Shown: in pieces, positions 1-13,320 of the stretch
How positions within the stretch are numbered: position 1 is the first letter of the stretch
Layout: each line of letters begins with the position of its first letter
Source: Diprion similis
Lineage: Eukaryota; Arthropoda; Insecta; Hymenoptera; Diprionidae
Assembly (NCBI RefSeq): GCF_021155765.1
Contig: NC_060110.1
Location: 10,601,501 to 10,665,500 of the forward strand
Length of the DNA stretch: 64,000 nt
Direction: 5' to 3'
The notes under the pieces: model-generated
Told to the model about the DNA's origin: nothing
Database searches by the model: none
The model's input: the letters and a program-made list of their open reading frames with translations, nothing else
Program-made: the position numbers and the translations under genes

Positions 1-262
1 AAAATTGGTTCCAATATTTTCAGATTCTTAATAAAGTTGAATGTTATCCCTTGTAGAAGAGTATCAGTCAATCATTTGTACGGCTTTTTATATTGATGAT
101 AGCTGTCGGAATATCGTCCTAAAATTTTACAAGAAACAGGTGTTTTAGTATTTTATGAGACTCGTTTACAAAATTTGGATATCCTCATCAGATGACAGAA
201 TAAAATATCCCCTTACAATGGCGAATAAGTCAATGTCCATATCTTTTATTTTTTCTACACAG
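1..262 (+). other. intron of LZTR1 (3' part)
   Basis: This is AT-rich sequence with no open coding frame that ends in a pyrimidine-rich tract and a CAG acceptor at 260-262. The next base starts an exon whose translation ([18 protein letters not shown]) enters the kelch region of LZTR1, so the stretch is read as the end of an intron whose 5' exon lies before the window. Confidence 0.8.
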
Positions 263-3200
263 ACGAAGTAAGCACACGGTAGTAGCATATAAAGATGCTA
301 TTTATGTATTTGGAGGAGATAATGGAAAAACAATGTTGAATGACTTGCTACGGTTTGACGTCAAAGAAAAATCCTGGGGCAGAGCATTCTCTACCGGGAC
401 TCCGCCAGCATCAAGATATCACCACTCAGCTGTAGTTTACGACGTTTCTATGTTCGTTTTTGGTGGATACACCGGAGACATTCATTCAAATTCTAATTTA
501 ACCAACAAGAATGATTTATTTGAGTATAAATTCAAGACTGGGCAATGGATTGAGTGGCGGTTTATTGGAAAGTAAGTCGATTATAATCTTCAACAAGATA
601 CCTCCTATGATGACAAAAATTATTTGAATTTTTTGAAATCATAAATCAATTGCACAGTACTCGAAGAGCAGAAAATTTACGTCCAAGCATTTAGTTGTGA
701 TATGAAGTAATTGGCCAAAGCAAGACTGTTCTTGTTTATTAAAGTTTTAGTGAATATATATATATTTATGTCTGCAGCTACAATTAGAATATTACTGATA
801 TTCTGAATAATTATTTTCATAGTATGTCTTTCAAATCTGTAGAACACCTGTACCGAGATCGGCCCATGGTGCGGCAGTATATGATAATAAGCTTTGGATA
901 TTTGCTGGGTACGACGGAAATGCAAGATTAAACGATATGTGGACCATATCGCTGCTTGTAAGTTTATGACATTCACACTAATTTATAACAAGTGTCTAGT
1001 ACATTTTTTTATGTAAGAGCAAGGGTTTATTAAATAAAAGTATTGTGGTTTATAGCCAGGCGATATGAGAGTTTGGGAAGAAGTTGCACAATCTGGAGAT
1101 TGTCCACCAACGTGTTGCAATTTTCCTGTAGCTGTTGCCCGTGAATCTATGTTCGTTTTCAGTGGCCAGAGTGGAGCTAAAATCACAAACAGCTTGTTTC
1201 AGTTCCATTTCAAAGACAAACGGTCAGTGAAATTGGCATACCAAAATCAATTAAATTTTTTAGTCAGACAAATATCCAAATCCATTATGCAAAAGGCAGA
1301 CTTTCACTATGAGACTTAATTAGGAAGTGCCCGAATTTTTTGACGTGATGCATGACGTGAATTATGTTTAATAGGTGGACTCGAATATCCACGGAGCATA
1401 TACTGAGAGGTGCTCCGCCTCCTCCAGCTCGCCGTTATGGTCACACAATGGTCAGTTTTGACAGACATCTTTATGTCTTTGGTGGGACGGCAGATTCGAC
1501 TCTACCCAATGATTTGCATTGTTACGACCTGGACACACAAACATGGAGCGTAATTCTATCATCAGCTGACAGCCAAGTGCCATCTGGTCGATTATTTCAT
1601 GCTGCAGCGGTAATTGGGGAAGCTATGTTTATTTTTGGAGGCACTGTAGACAACAATGTGAGATCTGGTGAGATGTACAGGTTTCAATTTTCTTCTTATC
1701 CTAAATGCACTCTGCACGATGATTTTGGAAGATTGCTCAGCAGCCAACAGTTCTGTGACGTTCGGTTTATTGTTGGAGAAAGCGAAGAGAAGATACCAGC
1801 ACATATCGCTATGGTAGCTGCACGATCTCAGTGGTTAAGAGCTAGAATCAAACAAGCCCAGGATCAGAGAGAGAAGCATCTTGAAAAAATTTTAGGCACT
1901 ACTGATCTACCACTCAAAGATTTACCATTGCTGGAAGTAAAATTGAAGGATGCTGTGCCGGAAGCCTTTGAAATGGTGCTGAACTACATATACACTGATC
2001 GAATAGACCCTACGAAAAAAATTGAAGATCCCTTGAGCAACAGAATCGTACTTTTAATGATGGACGTTTATAGACTGGCTGTTCAATTTCACATGAAAAG
2101 ATTGGAACAACTTTGCGTTCAATATCTTGAAGCTACTATCAGTCATGCTAATGTTCTTGAAGCACTTCATAATGCAGCACTTTTGAAGTTGTATTTTATT
2201 AAAGAATTCTGTTTGAGTTTTGTTGTCAAGGACAGTAACTACAATCAAATAGTGATGAGCCAGGAATTTGAAACATTGGATCAACCCTTAATGGTAGAGA
2301 TCATAAGAAGAAGGCAAATGCCGCAAGCCAGAAATTTTCTAAAGTCATACGAATCAACAGGTACTCTAATTAATATTGCCACCTTTTAGTATTAGAAGGG
2401 ATCATAGAATGAAAACTTTGGAGAAAAAACAATAACAATAACAAAGCGTGTATTATTTAGAGTACAGATTCATTACTTATTGCTTGACACTTTGACATTA
2501 TATATGGAGATAGTTTTATTTTTCTTGAATAGAATTCGCACACATCCATGTGTTGGGAACAACTCTGGAGCAGGATATGGAGGTCTTTTTAAAAAGTATG
2601 AGTACCGAATTTTGTGATATTATGCTGATGTTGCATGGGACACCCATACAAGCGCACAAGGCTATCCTTGCTGCTAGGTGCAGTTATTTCGAAGGGATGT
2701 TCCGGTCTTTTATGCCTGAAGACAACATAGTCAACGTAAGTATATTACAAGGCACTCTCATTACTGATTGTAGTAGGTTATTTTCAACAAATACCATTTT
2801 CAGATTCAAATCGGAGAGATGATTCCGTCAAAAGAATCATTCGATTCCCTGCTCAGGTATATTTATTACGGAGATGTCTCAATGCCTCCTGAGGATTCTC
2901 TATACCTATTCACTGCACCAGTATTTTACGGCTTTACAAATAATCGCCTACAAGCTTTTTGCAAGCAAAATCTTGAAATGAATGTTACGTTTGAAAACGT
3001 TATACAAATTCTTGAGGCTGCGGATAGAATGCAGGCCATTGACATGAAAAAATATGCTCTCAATCTGATCGTCCATCATTTTAGCAAGGTATAGATTAAT
3101 ATTTCTAAACAAAATTCATTGCATAATACATGGGTCATACTAATGTAAATTGACTCACCTTCATTCCTCAATACCAAACTCTGTTGTGATTTAAAAATTT

Positions 3201-3620
3201 CTACTCTGGAAAAAAATGCATGCACACGTGTACTCGTGCTTCATCTAAATCGATGGGACCTTATTACAAGTGGATTGCTTCTTTCCTGTAGCTGGAATGC
3301 TTTTGAGCAATTCAGTTGAGGAAAAATATTCAATGGGATCGTCTTCCAAGTACTCTTTGAAATTTAAAAAAATAATCCTTCAGTTTTAATCTATTTTTTA
3401 ACCACAAAATATCTACCATTTCTGGTTTCCATTAACTGTCAAAGGGATATTTTAGCATCAAATAAACAGTGTGTCTAATTTGTAGGTGGCACGTTTGCCA
3501 AAATTGAAGCAGTTGAGTCGTGAACTTTTGCTGGATATCATTGAGGCATTGGCGGATGAAAAGAGTGAGGGTCGAATGTGTCAGGACATGTCCAGTGCTA
3601 GTCTTTCCAGTGACTGCTGA
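263..3620 (+). CDS. LZTR1: LZTR1, kelch/BTB-BACK CUL3 adaptor (3' seven exons, 5' partial)
   Basis: Exons read as 263-571, 843-957, 1056-1222, 1375-2360, 2533-2735, 2804-3088 and 3486-3620, all with GT-AG borders and compatible phases, giving about 732 codons to a TGA at 3618-3620. The N-terminal ~310 residues carry kelch repeats ([48 protein letters not shown]). Two BTB-BACK units follow: the first begins at QFCDVRF (~residue 325), the second at EFCDIML (~residue 545) and includes [20 protein letters not shown]. This is the arrangement of LZTR1, which links CUL3 to RAS-family GTPases (RIT1, RAS) for ubiquitination. The insertion that human LZTR1 has after the TLPN(D/E)LHCYD kelch blade is absent. 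The C-terminal tail after [11 protein letters not shown] is short and Ser-rich (ends SSASLSSDC). The identification is secure; the terminal exon is supported by family similarity up to LLLDII. Confidence 0.95.
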
Positions 3621-3685
3621 CAGACTTCCAGTCAGGTGTGGAGAGCTCCCATGCCCTCCAGTTTTCAGGTTTGTATTTACAAGAG

Positions 3686-3732
3686 AATAAATGAGTTATA
3701 AAGTTTAATAGGTAAAGATACGTATAAATAAA
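3686..3732 (+). terminator. candidate LZTR1 poly(A) signals
   Basis: Two AATAAA hexamers lie at 3686-3691 and 3727-3732, 66 and 107 bases after the LZTR1 stop codon. In such AT-rich DNA the hexamer is common, so the position is the main support. Confidence 0.4.
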
Positions 3733-6700
3733 ATGGAAAACAAATAGTGATAAATGTTTCAATTTTTAGGAGTTATTTCGAGTGAATTTCATTCTGATAA
3801 CACGCATGATACTGTTCATCGGGAACTACTATTTTGATTTAAAGATGTGCCCGCAATATAGACAAGGCTATAGGCGATGTAACCATAAGAAGAAGCGACA
3901 TTATCGATTTAAAATTCACTGACAGTTGGCGTGACTTTTATTACGACTGCTAGCGTGTCTCAAGAAAAAAGATGACACCAGCAGCTTCAACTATTGAATT
4001 TTTTCACATGGATAGAGTATTACATGATAAGTTATTGAAACCTCGTCACCAATTTCGTCATACTCAATTTATAGTATAGTAATAGCAGACAGCTAATTGT
4101 TAGTAATATACTTATTGCCATTGACAATGAGCAGTAAAAGTATTTCTCAACGTTCTCGTCTTGGCTTCATCAAATTAATAATCTGCTCAAATAAGATGAT
4201 AAGCATAAGTGTGATATTGATCAGCTTGCAGCATTCTCAGAATGAGTTAATTTACAAAAAGTTGAAAATTAAACTACCACAGTGTATTACGTTATTATTT
4301 ATTGCAGTCAGTAGTTATTTCGAATAGTTTTTTATTTTTTCCAAATAAACCTAGTCACACTTAGCACGGTGAAAAGATTAGAATTAATCATGAAATGACA
4401 CAAATCGTACTATACTTAGGTGCATTTATAATATAGAAAAAAATAAAGCAAGTACAAGTATGAAGTGATAGGTATTATGCTAGGTTACAATCTTTTGGGA
4501 AAGAAAGAGCTGAATACGATGTGCTGGTAAAAACAGACATTAGTTTCACAAATCTTCAGATATCGAGCACGCGAATTAGCACGAGTTATTGAAACATCTG
4601 CATGAGAATTCAACATTCCACAATCGTAATTATAGAATCTTTCGTTTATTAATTGTGAATTTAGGAAGGTTTCGGCACCTATCACTATCCAAAGTAACTA
4701 ACGTTTCATGTCATCCTAATTTCTAAATGTCACAGTGTTCCTCTCTCAAGTTACGCAATATCGTAGTTATTAATCAGGTTGGAAATTACCTATTTTAGGA
4801 AATAATTTAAACAGATTTAACCCCTTAATGTTTCCTCTTTACTATTCAGAAATTCTAATGTATTGTTACATCAATCAAGACATATTGAGCGAAAAAGTAT
4901 TGTCTCCGTATAAATGATACCGTAAACCAATTTTTTTAAGCATCACTGAACTCAGGTTTGTGTAATTAAATTTATTTATACATAATCTTTAATCAATTAA
5001 TTTATCAGTGATTGTTATCTATTTAAGAGCGGCCTTAGTAATGTATGATTATACTCAAATTACAATGTGGAAAGTTTAACTTATTCAATGTTGACAATTA
5101 GAATCGAATAGGTTTGATGTATTTGGGATGTCAAGCAATTTGTGTTATTCCATTTGGTAATAAATTTGATTGTTCATCAACGCAATACGAAAAAAAGTTT
5201 CACTGATAATGCTCAATGGTTTTTTTGTAACCAGCACAATCTACTGGTATCAATTTTTGTATCGAGTCATTAGTTTTACTGTACAACTGCTGTTGTTTGT
5301 GCGAAATTTATGTATGACTGTCGATAGAAAAGCACAAAACGCAAAGAATCTCTGCATGTGCCAATTATGTTAGAACCAATCAAATTTTAAAAAAAGTGCA
5401 ATATTTGAATGAAAAAAAGCGTTATGTGTAACGATATTTAATTTAAGATAGCTTGATTTTGAATAATAATATGCAAGCGTTCACATTTCATATGCAAATA
5501 CTTGAAAAATATAATAATCTTGTTATATGTATATACTCTGTGGCACTACCACAAAACTTGTTCGATATCATAGATTCTCAAAAATAATAAAGAAAACATC
5601 ATAAATAATTGTATGCTGTTATCTCATTAACGATACCTTGAGAAAATATGTTACATCTAGAAACTATTATGAGAGTATTACTAAACTTACCACTTCCTAT
5701 CCCACCCATGTAAGTTTAAACATTTTCAACGTTCCTCAGGAAAAGACTCATTGAGAATCGCGTGAATCTTTTTCTACCCTTGCAATGCATAACGGATGTT
5801 GGCTGGAATCCCTGACCACTTCAGATTGATATAGTACATGCGTGGTAGAGTTTTGTGGAAATTGTATATGATTACCGTTTGAATGATCGGGTATTGTGCA
5901 AATATGGTATAATAAGATATTTACTATCATATACTGCATAATATGGATACTAACAAATGATGTATCTTATCATTCGTGAAATACGTCCCTAAAACATGAC
6001 GGTGAAGAACATACAAATATTCGATATTTCTGAAGAATCGACTTTATTTATTGAAATATACAGTTTAAAAACGTAATGTAATCACACTTTTATTCAAATT
6101 TTTTTATAAACGATAAGGCTATCTCTTTTTAAACTATGGTTCAGCTACAGTAAAATTACATTCTTACAAAATACTTATATATTTCATATTGTCACCTATT
6201 TATGAATAGGTATATTTCATACATAAGTATACCATTAATCAGTATGATTCACAATTTAAAAGCTGTAAACTTAGATCTCTGTATCCAGCTGGTAACTATC
6301 ATATAGGCACGTTTTCATTTTCATTGTGATTGAAATTTGTTTATACACAAAGTATATACTTTTCTTGTATATATCAAGTTTAAAATTGTTTTTCTTAGTT
6401 TAATTATTACCTATCAACAATGACTTATATAGCATTCACGGACATCCATTGTGCTGTATCAACTTTATAAAATTTTCAGTGAATAATAACTAATCATTCT
6501 ATTTTAGAGTAGTTTCAACGCGGATAAAGTTGATAAAGTTTACAAAGTAATGTTTCCTTGCATAGGCAATAAGCATCCCAAGACTGAAGTGATGTAAAAT
6601 AAATCTAGAAATTTTGTGCATACATGTTATTGCCGCGTTAAATAACTTGTTTTTGTTTTCTGAATTTCGTCCAAATCATTTATCCAACTTGTACAAGTTA

Positions 6701-9054
6701 CATTCCTGCTGTTGACATTGAGAAAATGATTGCATTGTGATCTATGTTCCAATTCAAATACCATAGTACTAAAATTGAAAGATTCAATATTCGGTTGAAA
6801 TGATAAAGATTTCAAATAAAGCAAAATATCAAGAATTGTTTGTACTCGTTATGTAATTCCTGTAAGACATTTCGTTCGCATTGGTGGCCTGTAAGAAATG
6901 ATGTACCTAACTTAAATTGTTAAGTAGCTCATCAATGTCATTAATGCATACATTAACATAAATAGAACTGACAGAATTCAGGAATTCAAATACTTCACAC
7001 AGGTAATCTTTTTTTTTACTTCTACAGAATCCATAAGTAGAAATAATAAAAAAAAATATGAATCATTTTGGAAATATATGAATTATATAAGAATATTGGA
7101 ATGCAGTAAAATATACATGCATAACTTGATTGCACACGTATTTAAAAATTTATTTTATATCACAGTTATGCGAAACGGAAATTATTCGATTTGGAATTAA
7201 AAAGTTACAGTAAATGAGCACAACAGATGTCGGTTTGCTATTCCACAGAAGACAATTATTTCATTCTCTCATAAATATAGATCTTTCAACAACTCTATAT
7301 AATTATTGTAATTGTACATATTTACTCACTAATATTGGTCACAAAGCTCCTACTGAATTTTTACGACTATTAGCAAAGGCAAATCAGTGAATGTAAAAAA
7401 TTTAGTAGCACTTACTGTATTTTAGTGCTAGCAACCAACCAACAAAAATAATTAAGTTAGAGCAAGTGAAAATAAATTTTTTTTTGTTACAATAGGAAAA
7501 AAATTTTATTGTTTGCGCTAAATGAATTTGTAACCGAATTAATATTGGTTGGTGGACACCAGAAATGAATTGTACACAGTATCCTCTGATGTTGTAATCC
7601 CTGCATTTTCTTTGAATTTGCTATTAAGAAAAGATTTTGAATTACGAATAGTGTTGCACCTCATACAGTTCATCTTCGCTACAAGTTTTTCCACTCTTAA
7701 AATCACCGCTGGCTTGCGTAGACTATAAGCACACTCACTGAGAAATATTCGAAATAGAAGTGAAACAGCTTTTACTGTAAATGAAATCAGTTTTCTTTTT
7801 TGAACGAAGAGAAAGGTAATTCACGATCGTTGATCAATGAAAAGAAAAAAAATGTCCGTTCATCCTGACGCAGTAACACTACTACGCTCCATTCACTGAA
7901 TTTTGGCTGTTCAGTTCAAAGCACCAATGTTTTGGTTACAAAAATTATACATCAACACTTTCGAATGACCATATACCATGAAAAATAAATGAAGTACGAA
8001 AAGTAGAACGGTAACTAAAGCACACATGCGTCATATATAGATCTACTCTATTTATTCTATCAATAGGTACAAAATCATCGTCATTTGTACAATAACCGGA
8101 CATTTTTTCCTTCAAACACAAAAGTAGTTTGAACAGAATTGATCTGTAGCCTCCTGATCATCTGCACCATCTTTATATTTCACCTATCAAGTTGTTCCTA
8201 AAGTTATGATGTAACAAACACTAAACTGCCAAAAATATAGTAAAACTAAAAGATACTTGCAACAAGCAAGTGAATTTTTTTTTCCATTTATTGGATTTGA
8301 CAAGTAGAGTTTGAGAAGTTTAAAATGCTGTTATCAGAAAGAAAAAGAGGAAAATAGACAAAGAACTAGAAAAATGACACATTTATCGTATTGTTATTTA
8401 CTTTAAGCATTATTTAGGGATAATCGAATATTCAATTACTATTGGTGTAATTATGAAGATTTCAAAATGTCATCTTTATGAAGTGATGGACTAACGTTAT
8501 ATAATAAAATGATAATTGTTTCGGAAGAAAAAATGATCGAATATCCATAGAAAAATATCTCAAAGGTATAGATGTCTTCAAGTACCTCAAATGTTCAGAG
8601 CATATTTGCGAAGTATACTTCTTGAAATATGAAGATACAACTGCAGAAGAAAAATAAAAATTTAGAACTAAAATCATTATTATGAGATGAAACGCAGGTG
8701 GGGTAAACATAATGATTGGAAAATTTGTTAGTTAGTATAAATAATATTAGGGCAAGGTTAACTACCCATCGTTTTTGATAGTGAAAATTCATTGGGATTA
8801 CTTTGAAAATAGTTTTCACTGTTAAATTGGAGTATACATAAATAAACATAAAGAAATCGATTTTGCGCGACTTCTACTTTACACAATAAAACGCGGTTTC
8901 GATTTTCTTACCAAATGTGCCTAAGAGTGAGAAATGATTGAATTGAATTAAACAAGGAATGCAAGTATAATAAAGTGCGTTTCAACCGCATTTAAGGCAG
9001 ATACACTGGCCCTAATTCAAATTTTCTCATAACTTTTGTTATTATTATGTTACC
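3733..9054. other. gene-free AT-rich intergenic DNA
   Basis: This stretch separates the convergent 3' ends of LZTR1 and the PPM1D-type gene. Only short frames rich in rare or random codons are open and none resembles a known protein. Part could be alternative 3' UTR of either gene, because AATAAA and its complement occur several times. I saw no tRNA, no long inverted repeat and no tandem array beyond short A or T runs. Confidence 0.6.
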
Positions 9055-9060
9055 TTTATT
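9055..9060 (-). terminator. AATAAA overlapping the PPM1D stop codon
   Basis: On the minus strand the end of the gene reads AGTAAATAAAGG, so an AATAAA overlaps the TAA stop (9056-9058). Whether it is used as the poly(A) signal is unknown; it would give a very short 3' UTR. Confidence 0.25.
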
Positions 9061-12000
9061 TACTGAGGCGTTTTATTCTAGACCGGGTCGAAAGTGACCG
9101 AGCGCTGGGATTGTACGGTGATTTTACCCGTTTCGCTATACCTGAACCGCTTGGACTCGCTGGCGACCCAGTTGAAGATGATGTTTGCTTCAATTTACTG
9201 GGCAATGAAAGTCTGTTCGCTTTCACGATATCGTATTGACTGGCCATCTGAGGCGGTACCGTATGACCCATGATATCAACATTCCTTGAGCGTAGAGTTT
9301 TAATAGGGGTAGCTGCGATTGTATCAGATCGTAACCATCTCTGCGGTGGTAAGTCAGGCGTACTCGTTATATTTACTCTTTCTCTTTGAATGGTGAAACT
9401 TCCTCTCAGCTGTATTCGATTTCCACCATTTATTGAAGGCCTCCTAATGGTTTTCACGGGTGTAGCCTTCTTTTCCAGACTTCTTCTCTGGTTGGTCCTT
9501 GTATTTTCAGGTCCTTCTCCAGTAACTTCCCATTTATCTGGCCATGATAGTCGAGGATGACCATCTTTACCCTGATTTGCTGGGTCGTTTTCGTCTATCG
9601 GAAGAATTCTCTGATCCTCCGAACGCGTTCGCCTCTTTAGATTAGGTTCCGAACTACAACTTTCATCAGCCTGTGCTAATGTGCTATGTCTTCGTTTCAT
9701 ACCAACAGTTGTGCCAGGTTTCAATTCCTCGCAAGAACCATTAAATGCATTTTGTCTGACCATATGGTGCAAATTATTTGATTCTTCTTTGGTTTTATGA
9801 TCAGACATTCTGCTGGGTTTTGGCACTTGTCTGTTCAGACTTTGTAAGTTAGGATTACTTTGACTTCCCATTGATTTGTGATCAGGTATCCTTTTGGAAT
9901 GGACAGCCTGATCACTTTTCTCCAATTTTGTTGTAGACACGTCTTCCGATTTTGTTGAACCTTCTGTTCGTGGTACACTTTCAGAACTAACGCTTGATGA
10001 TACCTCGGCAACTTGTATACTCTCTCTACTGCGTAGTTCTCTTTGAGGACTTTCATGACGTTGTTGCGAACATTTAGCCAAAGGCTTTGTAACAGTGTGT
10101 GGTTGACTTTTCGAATTCGGATTATGCTGCTCTACTAAAGGTTTTGTCATTGCAGGTAGCCTTTCTCTGTGTAAAATATTGGCTACCTCTGTAATTTTTC
10201 CCATAGCATCCACAATATTATCGGATGAATCTGGTTGTTTAGACTCATTTTCACTCTCATCAGTCTTTGCGAAATTCGGTACCGGTGGTTGCGGTTGGGT
10301 AGCGTACGAATTAGGATTGATTTCAGGTTTTGTCGAATAACTTGGCTCGTACTCGACTTGTTCAGAAGTACTGGGCACTGGGGAAAGTATTACCCGTTGG
10401 GGAATTTCTTTTGGTGATATCGGACGTTCCTTTTCTTTGCAACTCTTCTGACCAAGCAAAACCTGGAAAAGACATGTAACATCAATTAGCTTACAATTCA
10501 GCATATATTGTTGTAATTTTTTTGTTCCTTTGCGGTACAGTTCAAAATTTAACACACGAAACAGATCATTTTCTCACACAATTCAGCTTACCTCAGTTCG
10601 TGAGGGTCCAGGTGGATCTAGCATTAGAGTAACAACACTGGTGTTGTCTGCTCTGAGTCTTGTTGATGACCACCTTTCCAAGGCTCTATCAACCAGACTT
10701 TTGGATGGATTTATCCACATCTGTACATCTGTATGCTGCAATGGTAATTGCAATCAATTAAGGTTCATAATCTGACAATGAATGAACAATTTGAAGGAAA
10801 TATATGACCTTCCACATATCATTTTGAGAATATTCAGTTAATCTGATATTTTATTACATTAATATGTGTACTGTAATAAACCCTGATTTTTAGTTCCTGT
10901 AATTTCAAAAGATTGGTAAATTTTTATGACATAGCTCTTTATCAAACAAATCCTTCAAGACAAACAACTTCTGGCAACAAAATTATGTAAACCAGAATAA
11001 TCGCAACGTTAGTATCACTTGTGCGAACATACCCCATTGCCAGTTTGCTGAGAAGCAATAAGATGTTTTTCATTGTGTCTTTCGGCATTTTGGACAATCG
11101 ATACAGCTAACTGTGGAGACAGCATGTTCCATAACCCATCTGTTCCAAAGATAAGACATCGATGGGATTTGACATCCACTGCTACAACAGCTACGTCAGG
11201 CTCAGGCGATACAACGAACTTATCAAGTTCAGAGTTGTAGCTCCAAAGATCACCTGTGTCAAACATTAAACATATCCTTCTAAGTATCTGTTTAATATAC
11301 TGTACTGAGTAATACCAGGCTGGTGGAATGCAACTTCTTGCAGTAAGGTGAAGACTGCCTCTGTACATTATGCTTAATATCTGATTACATTATTCGTATA
11401 TAGCTTCATAAAACATGGATGAGTATGCAAAGAAATAAGTTTTCCAATTTTCTTTTACCTAATGACCTAGCGACAGCAAGAAACGGAATCTCATCAATAT
11501 GAGTTGATCTACGAACAGGTCCCTTGTGTCCGATTCTTGGTCTGTTCCATACCACCCTAGGTACACCAGATTTACTGACCACTTTACCGCCACAAGCTTG
11601 AATTCTGGTCATCTCACGTTTACTTTCTGGTTTGTGGTCTTTGGTGAGAGCTTTAGCCTTCCAATAAAGTTCTCCTTCATCCTGGTACCCAAGAATAATT
11701 CCTGAGTCTCCGACATGACCTATGTAAATTTTTCCTTTTCGGATGAAAGCAACACTTGCCGTTGTACCGGCAGTACTAGGAAGACCCGAAGCGGTTCTCG
11801 GCCACTTATCTGTAGAAAAATAAAATTCATTTATTATAAGAACTACAGAATGTAGGACTTCTTTTGTACTGTCTTAGATTTAAAATGATTGAAATAGTGG
11901 ATTTTCTCACAGCCGATAAAAACAGACTATGGAAATGTATTTCTATTTTTATTTGACATGTTTGCAACCAAAAAAAACACTGTAACATTGAATATGATAT

Positions 12001-12872
12001 GAAGTTGACACACTGGTGCCGAAAAAAATCTAGACAAAGCAAATAAAAAACAAATATCTCGTAAGCAACGGAGTTCTGGTCGATTCCAAAATTGATCAAT
12101 GAGAACGAGTCTGTCAAATATCGAGGATGAGAACGAGATTCAAGGAAACTTATGTACTGTTGAGAGGAGGGAGAAATCTCGCGATACATCAAGAACCTTT
12201 AGAATCTCTGGACACCTAGCCTGTTGCAGGGCTCTATCTTACTATCATCAGTATTAAAATTAATTCTCGGAAAATATGTGTTCGGGAATTTTGAGCGGGC
12301 ATAGAGGCGTCGTAACAACAGGTACGGCGTAATTGCGTCCCCTTCGCTGGACAGGATCAAGTTTAGTGAAACCGAGAATTAAATTGAGGTTACCTGGGGG
12401 TTACATAACCTAAATCTCATTCGGAAGTATAGGCGCGGAGGCAGACAGGAGGGCAGGACGGGAGCGGCGGAGGGGGGGAGACGGGCAGAGGCTCGTGATC
12501 GGTGGTGGGAGGAGAGGGGGGGGGGGGCATCGGGAATAGCGCGGGAGGGTAACCTGACGACGACTTACCGAGCTGTCGCCACATAGCCTGATGGGTGTTG
12601 TTGTATCCATCCTGTATGGCCCTTAAAACATCGTCATCTTTATCAGACCAGAAGTTCTTCTGTTTGACGATAGTGTCCATGAGGTGTTCCTTGGCGTACG
12701 TGGCCGCCTCACCGCCGCCATGCCCGTCAAATATACCGAAAAAAGCGTACTCGAGGTCTTTGTCGTCGGCAGTTTGCTGGTATGCTACGCTAAACATATC
12801 CTCCATGTATTTTCGGCCTCCCTGATGGCAGTGGCCTGTTACTCGAAGATTCACTCCTATACTCAGCGGCAT
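9056..12872 (-). CDS. PPM1D: PPM1D/Wip1-type PP2C serine/threonine phosphatase, five exons
   Basis: Exons on the minus strand are 12872-12569, 11809-11459, 11253-11033, 10735-10592 and 10462-9056, with GT-AG introns of 759, 205, 297 and 129 bases and a continuous 808-residue product. The start is the ATG at 12870-12872 ([11 protein letters not shown]). PP2C hallmarks appear in order: GGRKYMED (residues 18-25), DGHGG (49-53, metal-binding Asp49), GHVGDSG (132-138), [26 protein letters not shown] (257-262, Asp257) and ADNTS (321-325, Asp322). The run [18 protein letters not shown] is diagnostic for PPM1D (human VVWKRPRLTHNGPVRRST) rather than other PP2Cs. The last exon, residues 341-808, is a disordered Ser/Arg/Pro-rich tail with basic clusters ([21 protein letters not shown]) that probably direct nuclear localisation. 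Wip1 removes phosphate from stress-kinase and DNA-damage targets. The fly counterpart is, from memory, Pp2C1. The second exon-4 acceptor 15 bases inside (10720) is also in frame. Confidence 0.94.
12516..12527 (+). repeat. 12-base G run in a purine-rich tract of PPM1D intron 1
   Basis: A run of 12 G lies inside a G/A-rich tract (about 12435-12530) just inside intron 1 of the PPM1D-type gene. In the transcript it is a C-rich tract. Several other G runs (for example around 12472-12478) make a four-stranded DNA structure possible on the plus strand. Confidence 0.8.
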
Positions 12873-13320
12873 TTTCACTGATCTACCGTTAGTTCAAACA
12901 CGGTATTGTAATTTAGCACGGTTACGGACCACAAACAACACATCGATGATGGGCAAGAAGAGTACTAATGCACACACTCCCTACGCCTTCGCCTTCTTTT
13001 CATAGACTGCTTTACCTCCGCTGATCGGAGTGGGGGGGTCGAAATGCGCCGGGGTGGGGGCGCCCTCTGCCCCGCTGATCCGATACTCATGCGATACTCG
13101 CTCGACGGCCGACCTACCGTTCCGCGAACGCGGTGCATGATGGGACTTGTCTGCCGGCGGCGTTGCCAAACTCGCACGAGCCTGTCCGCGCGCCATGAAT
13201 CAGACGGGTGTTCAAATAATGCTGCCTGCCTGCCTGCCTGCCTGCTTGTATGTGTGTCTATAACCCGCTTTGGCGCCCTGGGCTGTCAACAAAACGGCAT
13301 GACAGGTTAATACTCGTCTT
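12873..13320 (-). promoter_or_regulatory. presumed PPM1D 5' UTR and promoter
   Basis: The block is clearly richer in G, C and CpG than the surroundings and lies directly upstream of the PPM1D-type start codon. No TATA box is evident, which fits a housekeeping promoter. It contains a (TGCC)n microsatellite at 13223-13245. The transcription start cannot be placed from sequence alone. Confidence 0.5.
13223..13245 (+). repeat. (TGCC)n microsatellite
   Basis: Five tandem TGCC units plus a partial one lie in the presumed promoter region of the PPM1D-type gene. Confidence 0.85.

Noticed and set aside
12873-12878. Upstream extension of the PPM1D frame by two codons
   Set aside because: It would start at GTG; the ATG at 12870-12872 is the natural start and matches the family N-terminus.
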